Shown in pieces: positions 24,765-33,660 of a stretch of DNA of 34,736 nucleotides (the stretch's first letter is position 1; every line of letters starts with the position of its first letter). Location of the stretch: the NCBI GenBank assembly GCA_029983575.1, contig JASBZE010000008.1, positions 1 through 34,736 on the forward strand, given 5' to 3'. The notes under the pieces are model-generated. The model was not told where the DNA came from, did no database searches, and saw nothing but the letters and a program-made list of their open reading frames with translations. Position numbers and translations under genes: made by a program. This stretch comes from Peptostreptococcaceae bacterium. Its GTDB lineage: Bacteria > Bacillota > Clostridia > Peptostreptococcales > Peptostreptococcaceae.

Positions 24765-24813
24765 ATCCATACCTCCCCAATATTCCATATCCATCATAAA
24801 CTTTATTCTTGCA

Positions 24814-25506
24814 CTACACTTCTAACATATCTCTATTTATATAGATTTTCTCATCAATAAATTCCATAATTATTATAAAAGCCATTATAATAAATTTTGT
24901 TACTAGGTTTTCATCGTACTGTATATTCATTGCCCTCAAAAAGATCGCTACTACTGGAAAATTATCTATTATCAAGGCAACAACTATTACAAAGATATAC
25001 GGCACTACCCTATTTTTAAATATTGACGAAAAAACTCTGTAAATCTCTATAAAAAAGAGAAATATAAATATATTAAATAGAATCGAGTATATTATATACA
25101 TAATAGAAACAATTCCCGAAAATATAAATATACAAGTAGTTCCTATTAGAGTATTAAGTATAGAATTTATAATAGCAAATTTAAGAGTAAATCGCATATT
25201 TAATTTATACATTTTACTCCTACCTAACCTGATTACAAAGTAAATCTCTTCTTCCTTTAATATTGAGCTATAAAGTACTATAGGTATTATAGCAAACACT
25301 GCCCAAATAGCGTATATATTAAATAAATCCGTCGCATATTTAATTACAGAATGAGTCTGTTCATTAAGGTATCTCCTATCTTGAAATAAATCTAAAAAAT
25401 TATAGAGGTTTACAGCAAACATAGCCAGTAAATTTACCATCATCAAAGCTATGTATTTTCTAGAAAAAAATCCTCTAGAGTATATCCCTATTTTTTGCTT
25501 TGACAT
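24814..25506 (-). CDS. Membrane protein of the ABC operon (putative permease)
   Basis: 230 residues with about six transmembrane segments (YIALMMVNLLAMFAVNLYNFL, IWAVFAIIPIVLYSSIL and others). The ATG at 25506 follows GGGGG and overlaps the end of the upstream gene by 32 bases. The middle segment LKEEEIYFVIRLGRSKMYKL is a cytosolic loop similar in style to ABC-2 permeases that report clustered KEE...RGxSR. Function is inferred only from context. Confidence 0.65.
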   Translation of the reverse strand: MSKQKIGIYSRGFFSRKYIALMMVNLLAMFAVNLYNFLDLFQDRRYLNEQTHSVIKYATDLFNIYAIWAVFAIIPIVLYSSILKEEEIYFVIRLGRSKMYKLNMRFTLKFAIINSILNTLIGTTCIFIFSGIVSIMYIIYSILFNIFIFLFFIEIYRVFSSIFKNRVVPYIFVIVVALIIDNFPVVAIFLRAMNIQYDENLVTKFIIMAFIIIMEFIDEKIYINRDMLEV

Positions 25507-26242
25507 AATACAACCCCCATAATACAATTGGTATCACTATATAAACACATATTCCCATCGGCTTCACAAAAATTGCATCCTTATAATACATATTGTCATA
25601 GAAAGGCAAGCTATAAAATACCGAAGAACATAGCATAATAAAAATATGTATAGCAAATGGCATTATCACCTCTACCTCTCTCTTTGTTTTCAATGTATAT
25701 TTTATTAATAAAGTTAATGAAGTTGTAGACACTCCAAAAAAGAAAACCACGAGTATATTGAAAAAATAGAACAATATTGGATTTGAAGTCATCAGTCCCG
25801 AAAATATATTCTCATATACGCCAACATCAAATATATCTATATTAATAATATGATATTTTAAACTAAATATCATAAATCCAATAATATATGGTGTTATGGC
25901 AACAATACCACCAGTCAGCATAGAAGATAAAATCTTTTTACTAAAGTATCTTCTTCTTTCGGTATATCTACTTAGCAATATATTTATAAAATTGTTCTTC
26001 TCGTCTTTATTGATACAGTATAGAGAAACATATGATACAAAAAATGGCATAGTTACAAACAAAATCATCTCAGCATAATCTGAAACAATACCTTTTCCAA
26101 ACAGTACAACGTCGAATATATTTTTTTCCTTTCCATAGGCATTTGTTTGGAAGTAAATAATTATATATAGTACAGCCGAGAATGCTATAAGTTGTAGACC
26201 TCTAATATTGATTAAATTTCTCCTTAGTAACTTTTCTTTCAT
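25475..26242 (-). CDS. Membrane protein of the ABC operon (putative permease)
   Basis: 255 residues, about six transmembrane helices, with a cytosolic loop CINKDEKNNFINILLSRYTERRRYFSKK typical of ABC-2-type permease subunits (a charged stretch followed by RxxRRxYFxxK). GGAGG precedes the ATG. First gene of a five-gene operon: three membrane proteins, ATPase, anchored protein. No substrate peptide gene was found beside it. Confidence 0.68.
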   Translation of the reverse strand: MKEKLLRRNLINIRGLQLIAFSAVLYIIIYFQTNAYGKEKNIFDVVLFGKGIVSDYAEMILFVTMPFFVSYVSLYCINKDEKNNFINILLSRYTERRRYFSKKILSSMLTGGIVAITPYIIGFMIFSLKYHIINIDIFDVGVYENIFSGLMTSNPILFYFFNILVVFFFGVSTTSLTLLIKYTLKTKREVEVIMPFAIHIFIMLCSSVFYSLPFYDNMYYKDAIFVKPMGICVYIVIPIVLWGLYYVKAKNRDIL

Positions 26243-26301
26243 GATTCCTCCATTGTTTTTAAATCACACACTTACTTAACGCCTTCTTCCTACAACTATA
26301 T

Positions 26302-26328
26302 ATTATACAATAATATAATGAATATCAA
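26302..26328 (-). promoter_or_regulatory. Probable promoter of the ABC operon
   Basis: The minus strand has TATAAT (26302-26307) preceded by TTG, and TTGATA (26323-26328) only 15 bases upstream; the spacing is short, so the -35 is doubtful. Confidence 0.45.
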
Positions 26329-26377
26329 TACTTTAATAAAAAAACACGCTGTATTTAAATTTGGTTTCATGTCAAGT

Positions 26378-26414
26378 AGTGTGGGTAGTCCTTTTTCTGG
26401 CAACTAGCCACACT
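26378..26414 (-). other. Stem-loop upstream of the ABC operon
   Basis: AGTGTGG / CCACACT (7 bp) with inner TAGT/ACTA pairs. A TATAAT-like element lies directly upstream on the minus strand (26418-26423), so a transcript from it would begin at the foot of the hairpin. There is no T-run, so it is not an obvious terminator. Role unknown. Confidence 0.4.
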
Positions 26415-26437
26415 AAGATTATACAACCATTTATTCC

Positions 26438-26498
26438 AAAAAAAAGCGTTGAGAGAAAAAACTATATATCCTTAGACTTAATTTTTTCTCATCAACGC
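26438..26498 (-). terminator. Intrinsic terminator of the pyr operon
   Basis: A 16-bp stem with a single bulged base (26446-26461 with 26482-26498) and a loop of about 20 bases, followed on the minus strand by eight Ts. It starts about 30 bases after the carB stop. Confidence 0.85.
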
Positions 26499-26529
26499 AA
26501 TATATTATACACTTACCTCTATTATAGAG

Positions 26530-29500
26530 CTATATTTCAGAAATATTATATACCTTCATAAGATCTCTAGTAAAGTTCTTCATCTTTACATTTACCCTAG
26601 CTCTCAAGGTGTCTAGTGAAGTCATCATGTCTATATTATACTCTATAGCCGTTCTTCTTATCTTGAAACCATCTCTATTTGAGTCATTACCCTTTGTTGG
26701 AGTATTGATGACCATGTCTACTTGGTTATTTCTGATTACATCTAGTATATTTGGTCTAGCCTCTTCGACCCTATTTACCACTTCTACTTCTATATTATTT
26801 TCTTTTAGAACTTCTGCAGTACCACTTGTCGCTATAAACTTATATCCGATCTTCGCCATATCTTTAGCTATTTCAATAAACTCATCCTTATCGTGGTTGT
26901 TTACTGTAGCTAGGGCTGTCATATTGTCTGTAGCCGTCTTCATTCCAGCTGCTAAAAATCCTTTAAATAATGCTTCTTCTAAAGTTTCTCCAACTCCTAG
27001 CACTTCTCCTGTAGACTTCATTTCAGGTCCCAGACTAACTTCAACTCTTGACAACTTACTCATTGAGAACACTGGAACTTTTACTGCTATAACATCTGGA
27101 GTTTTGTATATTCCAGTTCCATATCCCATATCCTTTAGTTTTTCTCCCATCATACATCTAGTAGCCAAATCAACTATAGGCACACCACTAACCTTTGATA
27201 TATATGGTACTGTACGAGATGCTCTTGGGTTTACTTCGATAATATAAAGCTCATCTTGGAACTCGATAAATTGTATATTTACCATTCCGATTACATTTAG
27301 ATTAATTGCCATCTTCTTAGTGTAATCTAGGATTTTTTCTTTCATTTTATCAGATATACTTTGGCTTGGATACATTGTTATAGAGTCTCCTGAGTGAACT
27401 CCTGCCCTCTCTAAGTGTTCCATTATTCCCGGTATCAGTATTTCTTCCCCGTCACAGATTGCATCTACTTCTATCTCCTTACCTGTGAGGTATTTATCTA
27501 TAAGTACTGGGTTTTGTGGATCCCTTTCGAATGCGTCGCTTAAGTATTGAGTTAACCTACCCTCGTCATAAGTTATCTCCATACCTTGACCTCCTAATAC
27601 GTATGAAGGCCTTACTAGAACTGGGTATCCTAGTGACTCTGCTTCTTCAATTCCTTCTGCAACTGACCAAACACCCTTACCCTTAGGTCTATTTATGTTT
27701 AGTTTTTCTAGCAATTCGTCAAACTTCTCCCTATCTTCTGCCGCATCTATATCCTCAAACTTAGTTCCTAGTATTGGAACATTTTTATCGCTTAGATACT
27801 TAGCTAGTTTTATAGCAGTCTGTCCTCCAAACTGAAGTATTACCCCATCAGGATTTTCTTTTTCTATTATATTCATTACCTCTTCTTCTGTAAGCGGTTC
27901 AAAATACAATTTATCTGATGTATCGAAGTCCGTACTTACGGTTTCTGGGTTGTTGTTTATTATTATGGTTTCTATTCCTAGGTTTCTAAGTGATTTTACA
28001 CAGTGAACTGAGCAGTAATCAAACTCTATACCTTGACCTATTCTTATAGGGCCGGAACCTAGAACTATTATTTTTTTCTTATCACTTACTACTACTTCAT
28101 CATATTCTTCATAAGTTGAATAGTAGTATGGACTTATCGCATCTATCTCTCCTGCACAAGTGTCGACCATCTTGTATGAAGGTAGGACGTTATAAAGGTT
28201 TCTTAATTCTTGAACCTTCTCTTGAGTTATCTTCATCAGATCTGCTATTGCCTTGTCAGCAAATCCCTTTCTCTTTAGGTTTAATAGATAATCCTTGTTC
28301 AAATCCTCTATCTTCATTCCCTTAAGAAGTTCTTCTTGCTCGACAATCCACTTGATCTTATTAATAAACCACTTGTTTATACCTGTGATATGTTCGATCA
28401 TATCTATGCTATATCCCCTTCTGATTAGTTCAGCTAAATCAAATAGTCTCTCGTCATCAGGAACTACTACCCTCTTTTTGAGTTCCTCTAATGTCCTTTC
28501 CTCAGAGAATTTATGAACTAGTGAGTACTTTCCTATTTCCAAAGACCTAATACCCTTAAGTAAAGCTGCTTCGAAATTACTTCCTATACTCATTATCTCA
28601 CCTGTTGCCATCATCTTAGTTCCTAATTTTCTATTGGCGTGCTTGAATTTATCAAAAGGCCACTTAGGAATTTTTACGACTACATAGTCTATTGCCGGCT
28701 CAAAACAAGCCAATGTCTTTTGAGTTACGGCATTTTTTATCTCATCAAGTCTGTATCCTAGAGCAATTTTTGCTGCAACCTTAGCTATTGGATAACCGGT
28801 CGCCTTAGAAGCTAGTGCTGAAGATCTAGAAACCCTTGGATTTATCTCTATTATCGCATATTCCATGCTATCTGGATGTAGAGCTATCTGCACGTTGCAA
28901 CCACCCTCAACTCCTACTGCATTTATTATATCTATTGAAGCAGTTCTTAGCATTTGATATTCTTTGTCTGAAAGTGTCTGACAAGGTGCCACTACTATTG
29001 AATCTCCTGTGTGTACACCAACTGGGTCTATGTTTTCCATTGAACAAACTGTTATACAACTTCCATTTGCATCCCTTATAACCTCAAACTCTATCTCCTT
29101 CCAACCGCTTATGCACTTTTCTAGTAGGACTTGACTAACTGGGCTGAGGGATAGTCCATGAACTAGAATCTCTTCTAGCTCTTCTTTTGTGTTTGCAATT
29201 CCCCCACCTGTTCCGCCAAGTGTATATGCTGGTCTTACAACTAGAGGTAGACCTATTTTTTCTGCAAACTTCAATCCATCTTCTAAGTTTGTCACTATTT
29301 CAGATTCGATTATCGGTTGGTTAATCTCCTTCATAACCTCTCTAAATGTATCTCTGTCCTCGCCTTTTTGAATTGCTTCTATTGGCGTACCAATTACTTT
29401 AACGCCGTATTTTTCTAAAATTCCAAGCTCAGATAATTTCATAGCCATGTTTAGACCTGTCTGTCCACCCATACCTGCTAGCAGAGAATCCGGCTTTTCC

Positions 29501-29739
29501 TTTTGAATTATCTTCTCTATAAATTCAACTGTCAATGGTTCGATGTAAATCTTATCTGCAACTTCCCTATCAGTCATAATGGTAGCAGGGTTTGAGTTTA
29601 CGAGAACTACCTCTACCCCTTCTTGCTTAAGGGCTTCACATGCTTGTGTTCCAGAGTAGTCAAACTCCGCAGCCTGACCTATTATTATTGGTCCTGAACC
29701 TATTACTAAAGTTTTCTTTATACTATCTATCTTAGGCAT
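26530..29739 (-). CDS. carB: Carbamoyl phosphate synthase large subunit
   Basis: Makes carbamoyl phosphate from ammonia, bicarbonate and two ATP for pyrimidine and arginine synthesis. The 1069 residues show both ATP-grasp halves: PKIDSIKKTLVIGSGPIIIGQAAEFDYSG... with EINPRVSRSSALASKATGYP, then KKIIVLGSGPIRIGQGIEFDYCSVH... with EVNPRASRTVPYISKVSGVP. The C-terminal MGS-type allosteric domain follows (FIATSGTAEVLKENNI, VINTPTKG). AAAGGAAAA precedes the ATG. Last gene of pyrF-carA-carB, 108 bases after carA. Confidence 0.97.
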   Translation of the reverse strand: MPKIDSIKKTLVIGSGPIIIGQAAEFDYSGTQACEALKQEGVEVVLVNSNPATIMTDREVADKIYIEPLTVEFIEKIIQKEKPDSLLAGMGGQTGLNMAMKLSELGILEKYGVKVIGTPIEAIQKGEDRDTFREVMKEINQPIIESEIVTNLEDGLKFAEKIGLPLVVRPAYTLGGTGGGIANTKEELEEILVHGLSLSPVSQVLLEKCISGWKEIEFEVIRDANGSCITVCSMENIDPVGVHTGDSIVVAPCQTLSDKEYQMLRTASIDIINAVGVEGGCNVQIALHPDSMEYAIIEINPRVSRSSALASKATGYPIAKVAAKIALGYRLDEIKNAVTQKTLACFEPAIDYVVVKIPKWPFDKFKHANRKLGTKMMATGEIMSIGSNFEAALLKGIRSLEIGKYSLVHKFSEERTLEELKKRVVVPDDERLFDLAELIRRGYSIDMIEHITGINKWFINKIKWIVEQEELLKGMKIEDLNKDYLLNLKRKGFADKAIADLMKITQEKVQELRNLYNVLPSYKMVDTCAGEIDAISPYYYSTYEEYDEVVVSDKKKIIVLGSGPIRIGQGIEFDYCSVHCVKSLRNLGIETIIINNNPETVSTDFDTSDKLYFEPLTEEEVMNIIEKENPDGVILQFGGQTAIKLAKYLSDKNVPILGTKFEDIDAAEDREKFDELLEKLNINRPKGKGVWSVAEGIEEAESLGYPVLVRPSYVLGGQGMEITYDEGRLTQYLSDAFERDPQNPVLIDKYLTGKEIEVDAICDGEEILIPGIMEHLERAGVHSGDSITMYPSQSISDKMKEKILDYTKKMAINLNVIGMVNIQFIEFQDELYIIEVNPRASRTVPYISKVSGVPIVDLATRCMMGEKLKDMGYGTGIYKTPDVIAVKVPVFSMSKLSRVEVSLGPEMKSTGEVLGVGETLEEALFKGFLAAGMKTATDNMTALATVNNHDKDEFIEIAKDMAKIGYKFIATSGTAEVLKENNIEVEVVNRVEEARPNILDVIRNNQVDMVINTPTKGNDSNRDGFKIRRTAIEYNIDMMTSLDTLRARVNVKMKNFTRDLMKVYNISEI

Positions 29740-29847
29740 ATTTTTTCCTTTCTAATTTATCTCAATTTACTTATCTATATTACACATCATCAAATCTTAA
29801 AACTATTTTGCTACTCAATATCGGTAATTTATATAATTCTCCCACGA

Positions 29848-30903
29848 CTACTTATCCGCTAGTTCTAAAAACTCATCGAATACATATCCTGAATCCTGTG
29901 GACCAGGGCAAGCCTCCGGATGATATTGTACTGTAAATATAGGAAGTTCCTTATGTCTCATTCCTGATATCGTATTGTCGTTTAAATTTACATGACTAAC
30001 TTCCATACCTTCTGGAACATCTTTAACATAGTATCCGTGGTTTTGAGAAGTTATAAACACCCTGTCATGTCTTTTATCAATTACTGGGTGATTTCCTCCC
30101 CTGTGACCAAATGTTAATCTAGTAGTATCTCCGCCCATTGCCAGTGCCATAAGTTGGTGACCTAGACAAATACCGGCAATTGGAATTTTACCTATAAGTG
30201 CCTTTATATTTTCAATTTGCTCTTTAAGGTCCTTAGGATCTCCAGGTCCATTTGATAAAAATACCAAATCAAAATCGCCATTTAAAATGTCCTCTGGTTT
30301 GAAATCCGCTGGAAATACCGTCATATCACAATCTCTTTTCTTTAGTGACCTTAGAATATTTTCTTTAATACCAAAGTCTAATACAGCTACCTTCTTACCG
30401 TTCCCAGGAATCTTTTCAATTTCTTTTCTAGTTACATTCATAACTGCATCACTTATATCAAACTTATCTAGCTTAGGTTTTACATCTTCTAGAGTATCTG
30501 AAGTCTCAACAGTTATAATTCCTCTCATAGTTCCGTGATTTCTCAAAATTTTAGTAAGAGCCCTAGTATCTATCCCTTCAAGCCCTATAACCTTATTTTG
30601 TTTAAGGTATGTATCTAAGTCCATCTCACATCTAAAGTTATTCGGCATGTCACATTTTTCTCTAACAATAAGACCTCTTACGTAAACTCCCTTAGATTCA
30701 GGATCCTCGAAATTTATACCGTAATTACCTATTAGAGGATAGGTCAGAGTAACTATCTGTCCGTAATATGAAGGATCTGTAAGTATCTCACCATATCCAG
30801 TCATTGAGGTATTAAACACTACCTCTCCAACAGATGACTTTGTATAGCCAAATGCCTTGCCGTTAAATTCAGTACCGTCTTCTAGTATTAATTTTGCCTT
30901 CAT
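29848..30903 (-). CDS. carA: Carbamoyl phosphate synthase small (glutaminase) subunit
   Basis: Glutamine amidotransferase subunit that feeds ammonia to CarB. The N-terminal CPSase domain begins AKLILEDGTEFNGKAFG. The class I glutaminase carries the nucleophilic Cys in GICLGHQLMALAMGG and the His-Glu pair in VQYHPEACPGPQD. 351 residues, complete. AAGGAGG before the ATG; 10 bases after pyrF. Co-transcription with pyrF suggests a pyrimidine-dedicated copy controlled by the leader attenuator. Confidence 0.97.
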   Translation of the reverse strand: MKAKLILEDGTEFNGKAFGYTKSSVGEVVFNTSMTGYGEILTDPSYYGQIVTLTYPLIGNYGINFEDPESKGVYVRGLIVREKCDMPNNFRCEMDLDTYLKQNKVIGLEGIDTRALTKILRNHGTMRGIITVETSDTLEDVKPKLDKFDISDAVMNVTRKEIEKIPGNGKKVAVLDFGIKENILRSLKKRDCDMTVFPADFKPEDILNGDFDLVFLSNGPGDPKDLKEQIENIKALIGKIPIAGICLGHQLMALAMGGDTTRLTFGHRGGNHPVIDKRHDRVFITSQNHGYYVKDVPEGMEVSHVNLNDNTISGMRHKELPIFTVQYHPEACPGPQDSGYVFDEFLELADK

Positions 30904-30913
30904 AACATCCTCC

Positions 30914-31663
30914 TTATTTTTTTATTTCATTTATATAGGCATCAATTTCAGCATTTATATTATCCGCTGCCTGTCTTGGATTTTCCGCTTTTGTAATAGG
31001 TCTCCCAACTACTAAGTAGTTTGCTCCATTCTCTATTGCCATGGCAGGAGTCATAACCCTCTTTTGATCTCCAACCTCAGCTGTTTTAGGTCTGATTCCC
31101 GGACAAACCGTAATAAAATCATCCCCGCAAACTTTTTTAATCTCGCTCGCCTCATGAGCAGAACACACAACACCATCAAGTCCAGCTTCTTTTGCAAGCT
31201 TAGCCCTCTTTAAAACGAGAGACTTAGTATCTCCCACACATCCTATAGATTCCAAATCTTCATTTGACATAGATGTGAGAACAGTTACCCCGACAATTAT
31301 CGGCTTATCTATATTAAGCCTTTGTGCCTCTTCTCTTGCCATATCTGCACAAGCTTTCATCGATTGAAAATCTGTGACGTGGATTGTCATCATCCAAACC
31401 TCGTCTTTCATTACAGATCTCACTGCATTTTTCATTGTATTTGGTATATCGTGAAACTTAAGATCTAAAAAAACTCTCTTATTTAACTTCTTGAGATAAT
31501 CTAAAATTTTCCCTCTCGTGGTAAGGTAAAGCTCGAGACCAACTTTAAAAATCTCTACCCCACCTTCAAGCGAGTCTATTAACTTAACCGCTTTATCGTA
31601 CTCATCCGTGTCGATTGCCACAATCGTTCTATTTTTTCCTTGAATTAAATCGTAATTATTCAT
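30914..31663 (-). CDS. pyrF: Orotidine 5'-phosphate decarboxylase
   Basis: OMP to UMP, last step of de novo pyrimidine synthesis. 249 residues, TIM barrel. The catalytic cluster DLKFHDIPNT (D67, K69, D72) is intact, with TSMSNEDLESIG, VCSAHEASEI, CPGIRP and YLVVGRPIT later. AAGGGGTGG precedes the ATG. First gene after the PyrR-type attenuator. The order pyrF-carA-carB without pyrB, pyrC, pyrD, pyrE or pyrR is a reduced form of the Firmicutes pyr operon. Confidence 0.95.
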   Translation of the reverse strand: MNNYDLIQGKNRTIVAIDTDEYDKAVKLIDSLEGGVEIFKVGLELYLTTRGKILDYLKKLNKRVFLDLKFHDIPNTMKNAVRSVMKDEVWMMTIHVTDFQSMKACADMAREEAQRLNIDKPIIVGVTVLTSMSNEDLESIGCVGDTKSLVLKRAKLAKEAGLDGVVCSAHEASEIKKVCGDDFITVCPGIRPKTAEVGDQKRVMTPAMAIENGANYLVVGRPITKAENPRQAADNINAEIDAYINEIKK

Positions 31664-31689
31664 ATTCCACCCCTTGAGATTAAGGCTTA

Positions 31690-31720
31690 TAAAAAAATCC
31701 CCACACCAAGAGGTGCAGGG
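31690..31720 (-). terminator. Attenuator terminator of the pyr operon leader
   Basis: GC-rich hairpin at 31699-31720 (arms containing CCCTGCACC and GGTGTGGGG) followed on the minus strand by ATTTTTTT, 27 bases before pyrF. Confidence 0.85.
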
Positions 31721-31739
31721 AACTATCTACATAAAAATT

Positions 31740-31842
31740 CGCTAAATTCTCCTATGGGTACACTTATCCCTAGGTAATATTGGACTCTCGGTCCTTGCGA
31801 TAGATATCCTTCCCAGTCTCTCTGGACTAGCTTAAAAGACTT
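31740..31842 (-). promoter_or_regulatory. PyrR-type RNA-binding attenuator in the pyr leader
   Basis: The minus strand reads TTTTAAGCTAGTCCAGAGAG followed by ACTGGGAAGG. This is very close to the B. subtilis PyrR binding-loop consensus (AGUCCAGAGAGGCU...GAAGG). Further hairpins follow (GGAC/GTCC and CCTAGGG/CCCATAGG), then the terminator at 31690-31720. The expected logic is that UMP-bound PyrR stabilises the anti-antiterminator and transcription stops. Confidence 0.8.
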
Positions 31843-31866
31843 AATCATATAATTTTTCTATATACT

Positions 31867-31895
31867 ATTTAACCACTAATGTATAATTATGTCAA
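31867..31895 (-). promoter_or_regulatory. Promoter of the pyr operon
   Basis: Minus-strand -35 TTGACA (31890-31895), 17-base spacer, -10 TTAAAT (31867-31872), about 30 bases before the PyrR loop. Confidence 0.65.
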
Positions 31896-31939
31896 CCATT
31901 TTTTACCTTTGTCATTAACGTTATTTGACATAGAACCAA

Positions 31940-31967
31940 TTTTTCTCATCAACTCTGTATATTATAC
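31940..31967 (-). repeat. Copy of a promoter-like block also found after carB
   Basis: This stretch and 26482-26510 match closely; on the minus strand both read TATAATATA, four variable bases, then GTTGATGAGAAAAA. The copies flank the pyr operon. The TATAAT could be a second pyr promoter but has no good -35. Confidence 0.5.
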
Positions 31968-31972
31968 AACCT

Positions 31973-32015
31973 AAAAGTGATGCTGAGAATAGATTTATCT
32001 ATTCTACAGCATCAC
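31973..32015 (-). terminator. Terminator of the secreted-protease operon
   Basis: GTGATGCTG / CAGCATCAC (9 bp) plus an inner ATAGAT/ATCTAT stem, followed on the minus strand by TTTTAGG. It is 64 bases past the stop of the third gene. The T-run is short. Confidence 0.7.
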
Positions 32016-32078
32016 CAATAAATATAATGTGCACTGATACACAAAATAATTTCATAATCACAGACAATAACAACTTGT

Positions 32079-32801
32079 TTATTTATTCTGTAACATCAAC
32101 ATATAGTCTTTAAAATTCAAAACTTCATAACTATATGTCATAGTTGATTTACTTGATGTTTTTAAGTCGAATGGAATTATATATTCTGGTTTGTAGTCTA
32201 TAAATATAACAGCTTTTAGATACCTATTATTATTTATTCCTCCTAAAAACCTTACTTTTATGTTTTTTGTACTTAAACCTAAGTCCTTTATCTTATCATC
32301 TACTATTTTCCTATAATCAACTAAATTTTTATCATAAACTTTAACATTTGAAAATCTATATTTTCCTACACTAGATTTTATAAACTCTATTTCATCCTCG
32401 TTTAATAATTTTTTTGCATTATTATTTAATGGCATTGATTTACTATATTCTACTCTATATTTTTCTTGATAAACAGGAACACTCCATATATATGGTTGTT
32501 TCTCTAGATGATTATATAATGTTTCTCCGTTATCTTTGATATCTATATCAGTATAAATTTTTATTGCATTTTCGTAATCGACATTACTCATTTTACTTAT
32601 ATTTAACTCATTCTTTTCTAAAAATGTAGCTAGCCTTTCTGAATCTTCATATATATCCTTACTATCTACACTATTACCTAAATTTTCCATATAAACTCTT
32701 GATTCTAAGTCTGCATAAGAGTTTTGGGTATAAGTTTTTGAAATGTATATACATGTTAGTGATATACAGAACGTCATAATAATTAGTGATATTTTTTTCA
32801 T
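32079..32801 (-). CDS. Secreted protein of unknown function, third gene of the protease operon
   Basis: 240 residues. An N-terminal signal or anchor (MKKISLIIMTFCISLTCIYISKTY) is followed by an acidic, Lys-rich extracytoplasmic part with no motif I recognise and no wall-binding repeats. The Cys at the end of the hydrophobic stretch (SLTC) could be a lipobox, but SLTC-I is a poor fit. The second ATG (32801) is chosen for its six-base spacing from AGGAGG. 17 bases after the preceding gene. Given its place it could be a chaperone, inhibitor or immunity partner of the protease; that is inference from context only. Confidence 0.65.
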   Translation of the reverse strand: MKKISLIIMTFCISLTCIYISKTYTQNSYADLESRVYMENLGNSVDSKDIYEDSERLATFLEKNELNISKMSNVDYENAIKIYTDIDIKDNGETLYNHLEKQPYIWSVPVYQEKYRVEYSKSMPLNNNAKKLLNEDEIEFIKSSVGKYRFSNVKVYDKNLVDYRKIVDDKIKDLGLSTKNIKVRFLGGINNNRYLKAVIFIDYKPEYIIPFDLKTSSKSTMTYSYEVLNFKDYMLMLQNK

Positions 32802-32818
32802 CATAAGCCTCCTATTTT

Positions 32819-33649
32819 TCAGTTTAACTTAGAATAATTATCATATAGTACCCTTTCTAACTTCTTTACATTACCTGAGCACCCTCTGTACTTAACATTA
32901 TTTATATAAACATATTGATTTGACACTTCTAGTTTGTCTTTTTTATTACTTGATATATCGGTTATATATAATGTTAATCCCCCTCCTAAATTTACACTTG
33001 ATTTTGATCTATCTTCTTTTAAATCCATATCTTTTATTAACTGCAATGTCTCTTTTTTTATATTATCAGATAGGAGATATTTTTTATTTGGTGGGTTTAA
33101 AATGCAGTCAATACTATATTTTCCTATATCATTATATGAAGAAATTAAATTATTTAAGAAATTTTTATCCTTCATTGATATATTTCCATTAAAATCAAAA
33201 CTATATAGATTTCCATTTATTACTTTTTCCGTATTCGTTAATAGTCTACCTGAATTATCTGAGAAGTAATAAAGACCATCAGATTCAAAGAATCCCTTCG
33301 CCATTTTACCATTTGATAAAAAGTAATACCAGTTATTATCTATATATCTCCAAGATTTTATAGCTTCTTTTCCGGAAGCATCAAAATAATACCAACTCTT
33401 ATTATATTTCAGCCATCCAGTTTTCATTGTACCGTTTTCATTAAAGTAATACCAATTATTCGCTTTAGAGAACCATCTATTGTTCAGTAACTTACCATTA
33501 ATGTTGTAGAACCAATTATCATTTTTATTTATCCAGCATCCATTTTTATTATTTGCATAAACATTTGCACAACTCATTGCTAACAAAAGCGAAATCATTA
33601 TGAACGCTCGGAAAAAATTTATTATATTAAGTTTATTTTTAAAATTCAT
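32819..33649 (-). CDS. Secreted protein with cell-wall-binding repeats, second gene of the protease operon
   Basis: 276 residues. After the signal peptide (FFRAFIMISLLLAMSCANVYA) come about six choline-binding-type repeats between residues 35 and 160 (NRWFSKANNWYYFNENGTMKTGW, KSWRYIDNNWYYFLSNGKMAKGF and similar). A C-terminal domain of about 110 residues follows that I do not recognise (LGGGLTLYITDISSNKKDKLEVSNQYVYINNVKYRG). The ATG at 33649 follows AGGAGG, 11 bases after the protease stop. It shares its anchoring module with the protease, so both should localise to the same wall polymer. Confidence 0.75.
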   Translation of the reverse strand: MNFKNKLNIINFFRAFIMISLLLAMSCANVYANNKNGCWINKNDNWFYNINGKLLNNRWFSKANNWYYFNENGTMKTGWLKYNKSWYYFDASGKEAIKSWRYIDNNWYYFLSNGKMAKGFFESDGLYYFSDNSGRLLTNTEKVINGNLYSFDFNGNISMKDKNFLNNLISSYNDIGKYSIDCILNPPNKKYLLSDNIKKETLQLIKDMDLKEDRSKSSVNLGGGLTLYITDISSNKKDKLEVSNQYVYINNVKYRGCSGNVKKLERVLYDNYSKLN

Positions 33650-33660
33650 ATTATTCCTCC

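Noticed and set aside
26609..27247. 212-codon plus-strand open frame opposite carB
   Set aside because: It is the antisense of a clear, motif-complete carB; it has a Ser/Thr/Leu-biased composition typical of shadow frames, no ribosome site and no promoter.
31890..31952. 20-codon minus-strand frame (MRKIGSMSNNVNDKGKKWLT) in the pyr leader
   Set aside because: No ribosome site; it ends inside the -35 of the pyr promoter, so it is upstream of the main transcript.
32934..33269. 111-codon plus-strand frame opposite the second protease-operon gene
   Set aside because: Hydrophobic by accident of AT-rich antisense reading; it lies within a gene with clear wall-binding repeats.
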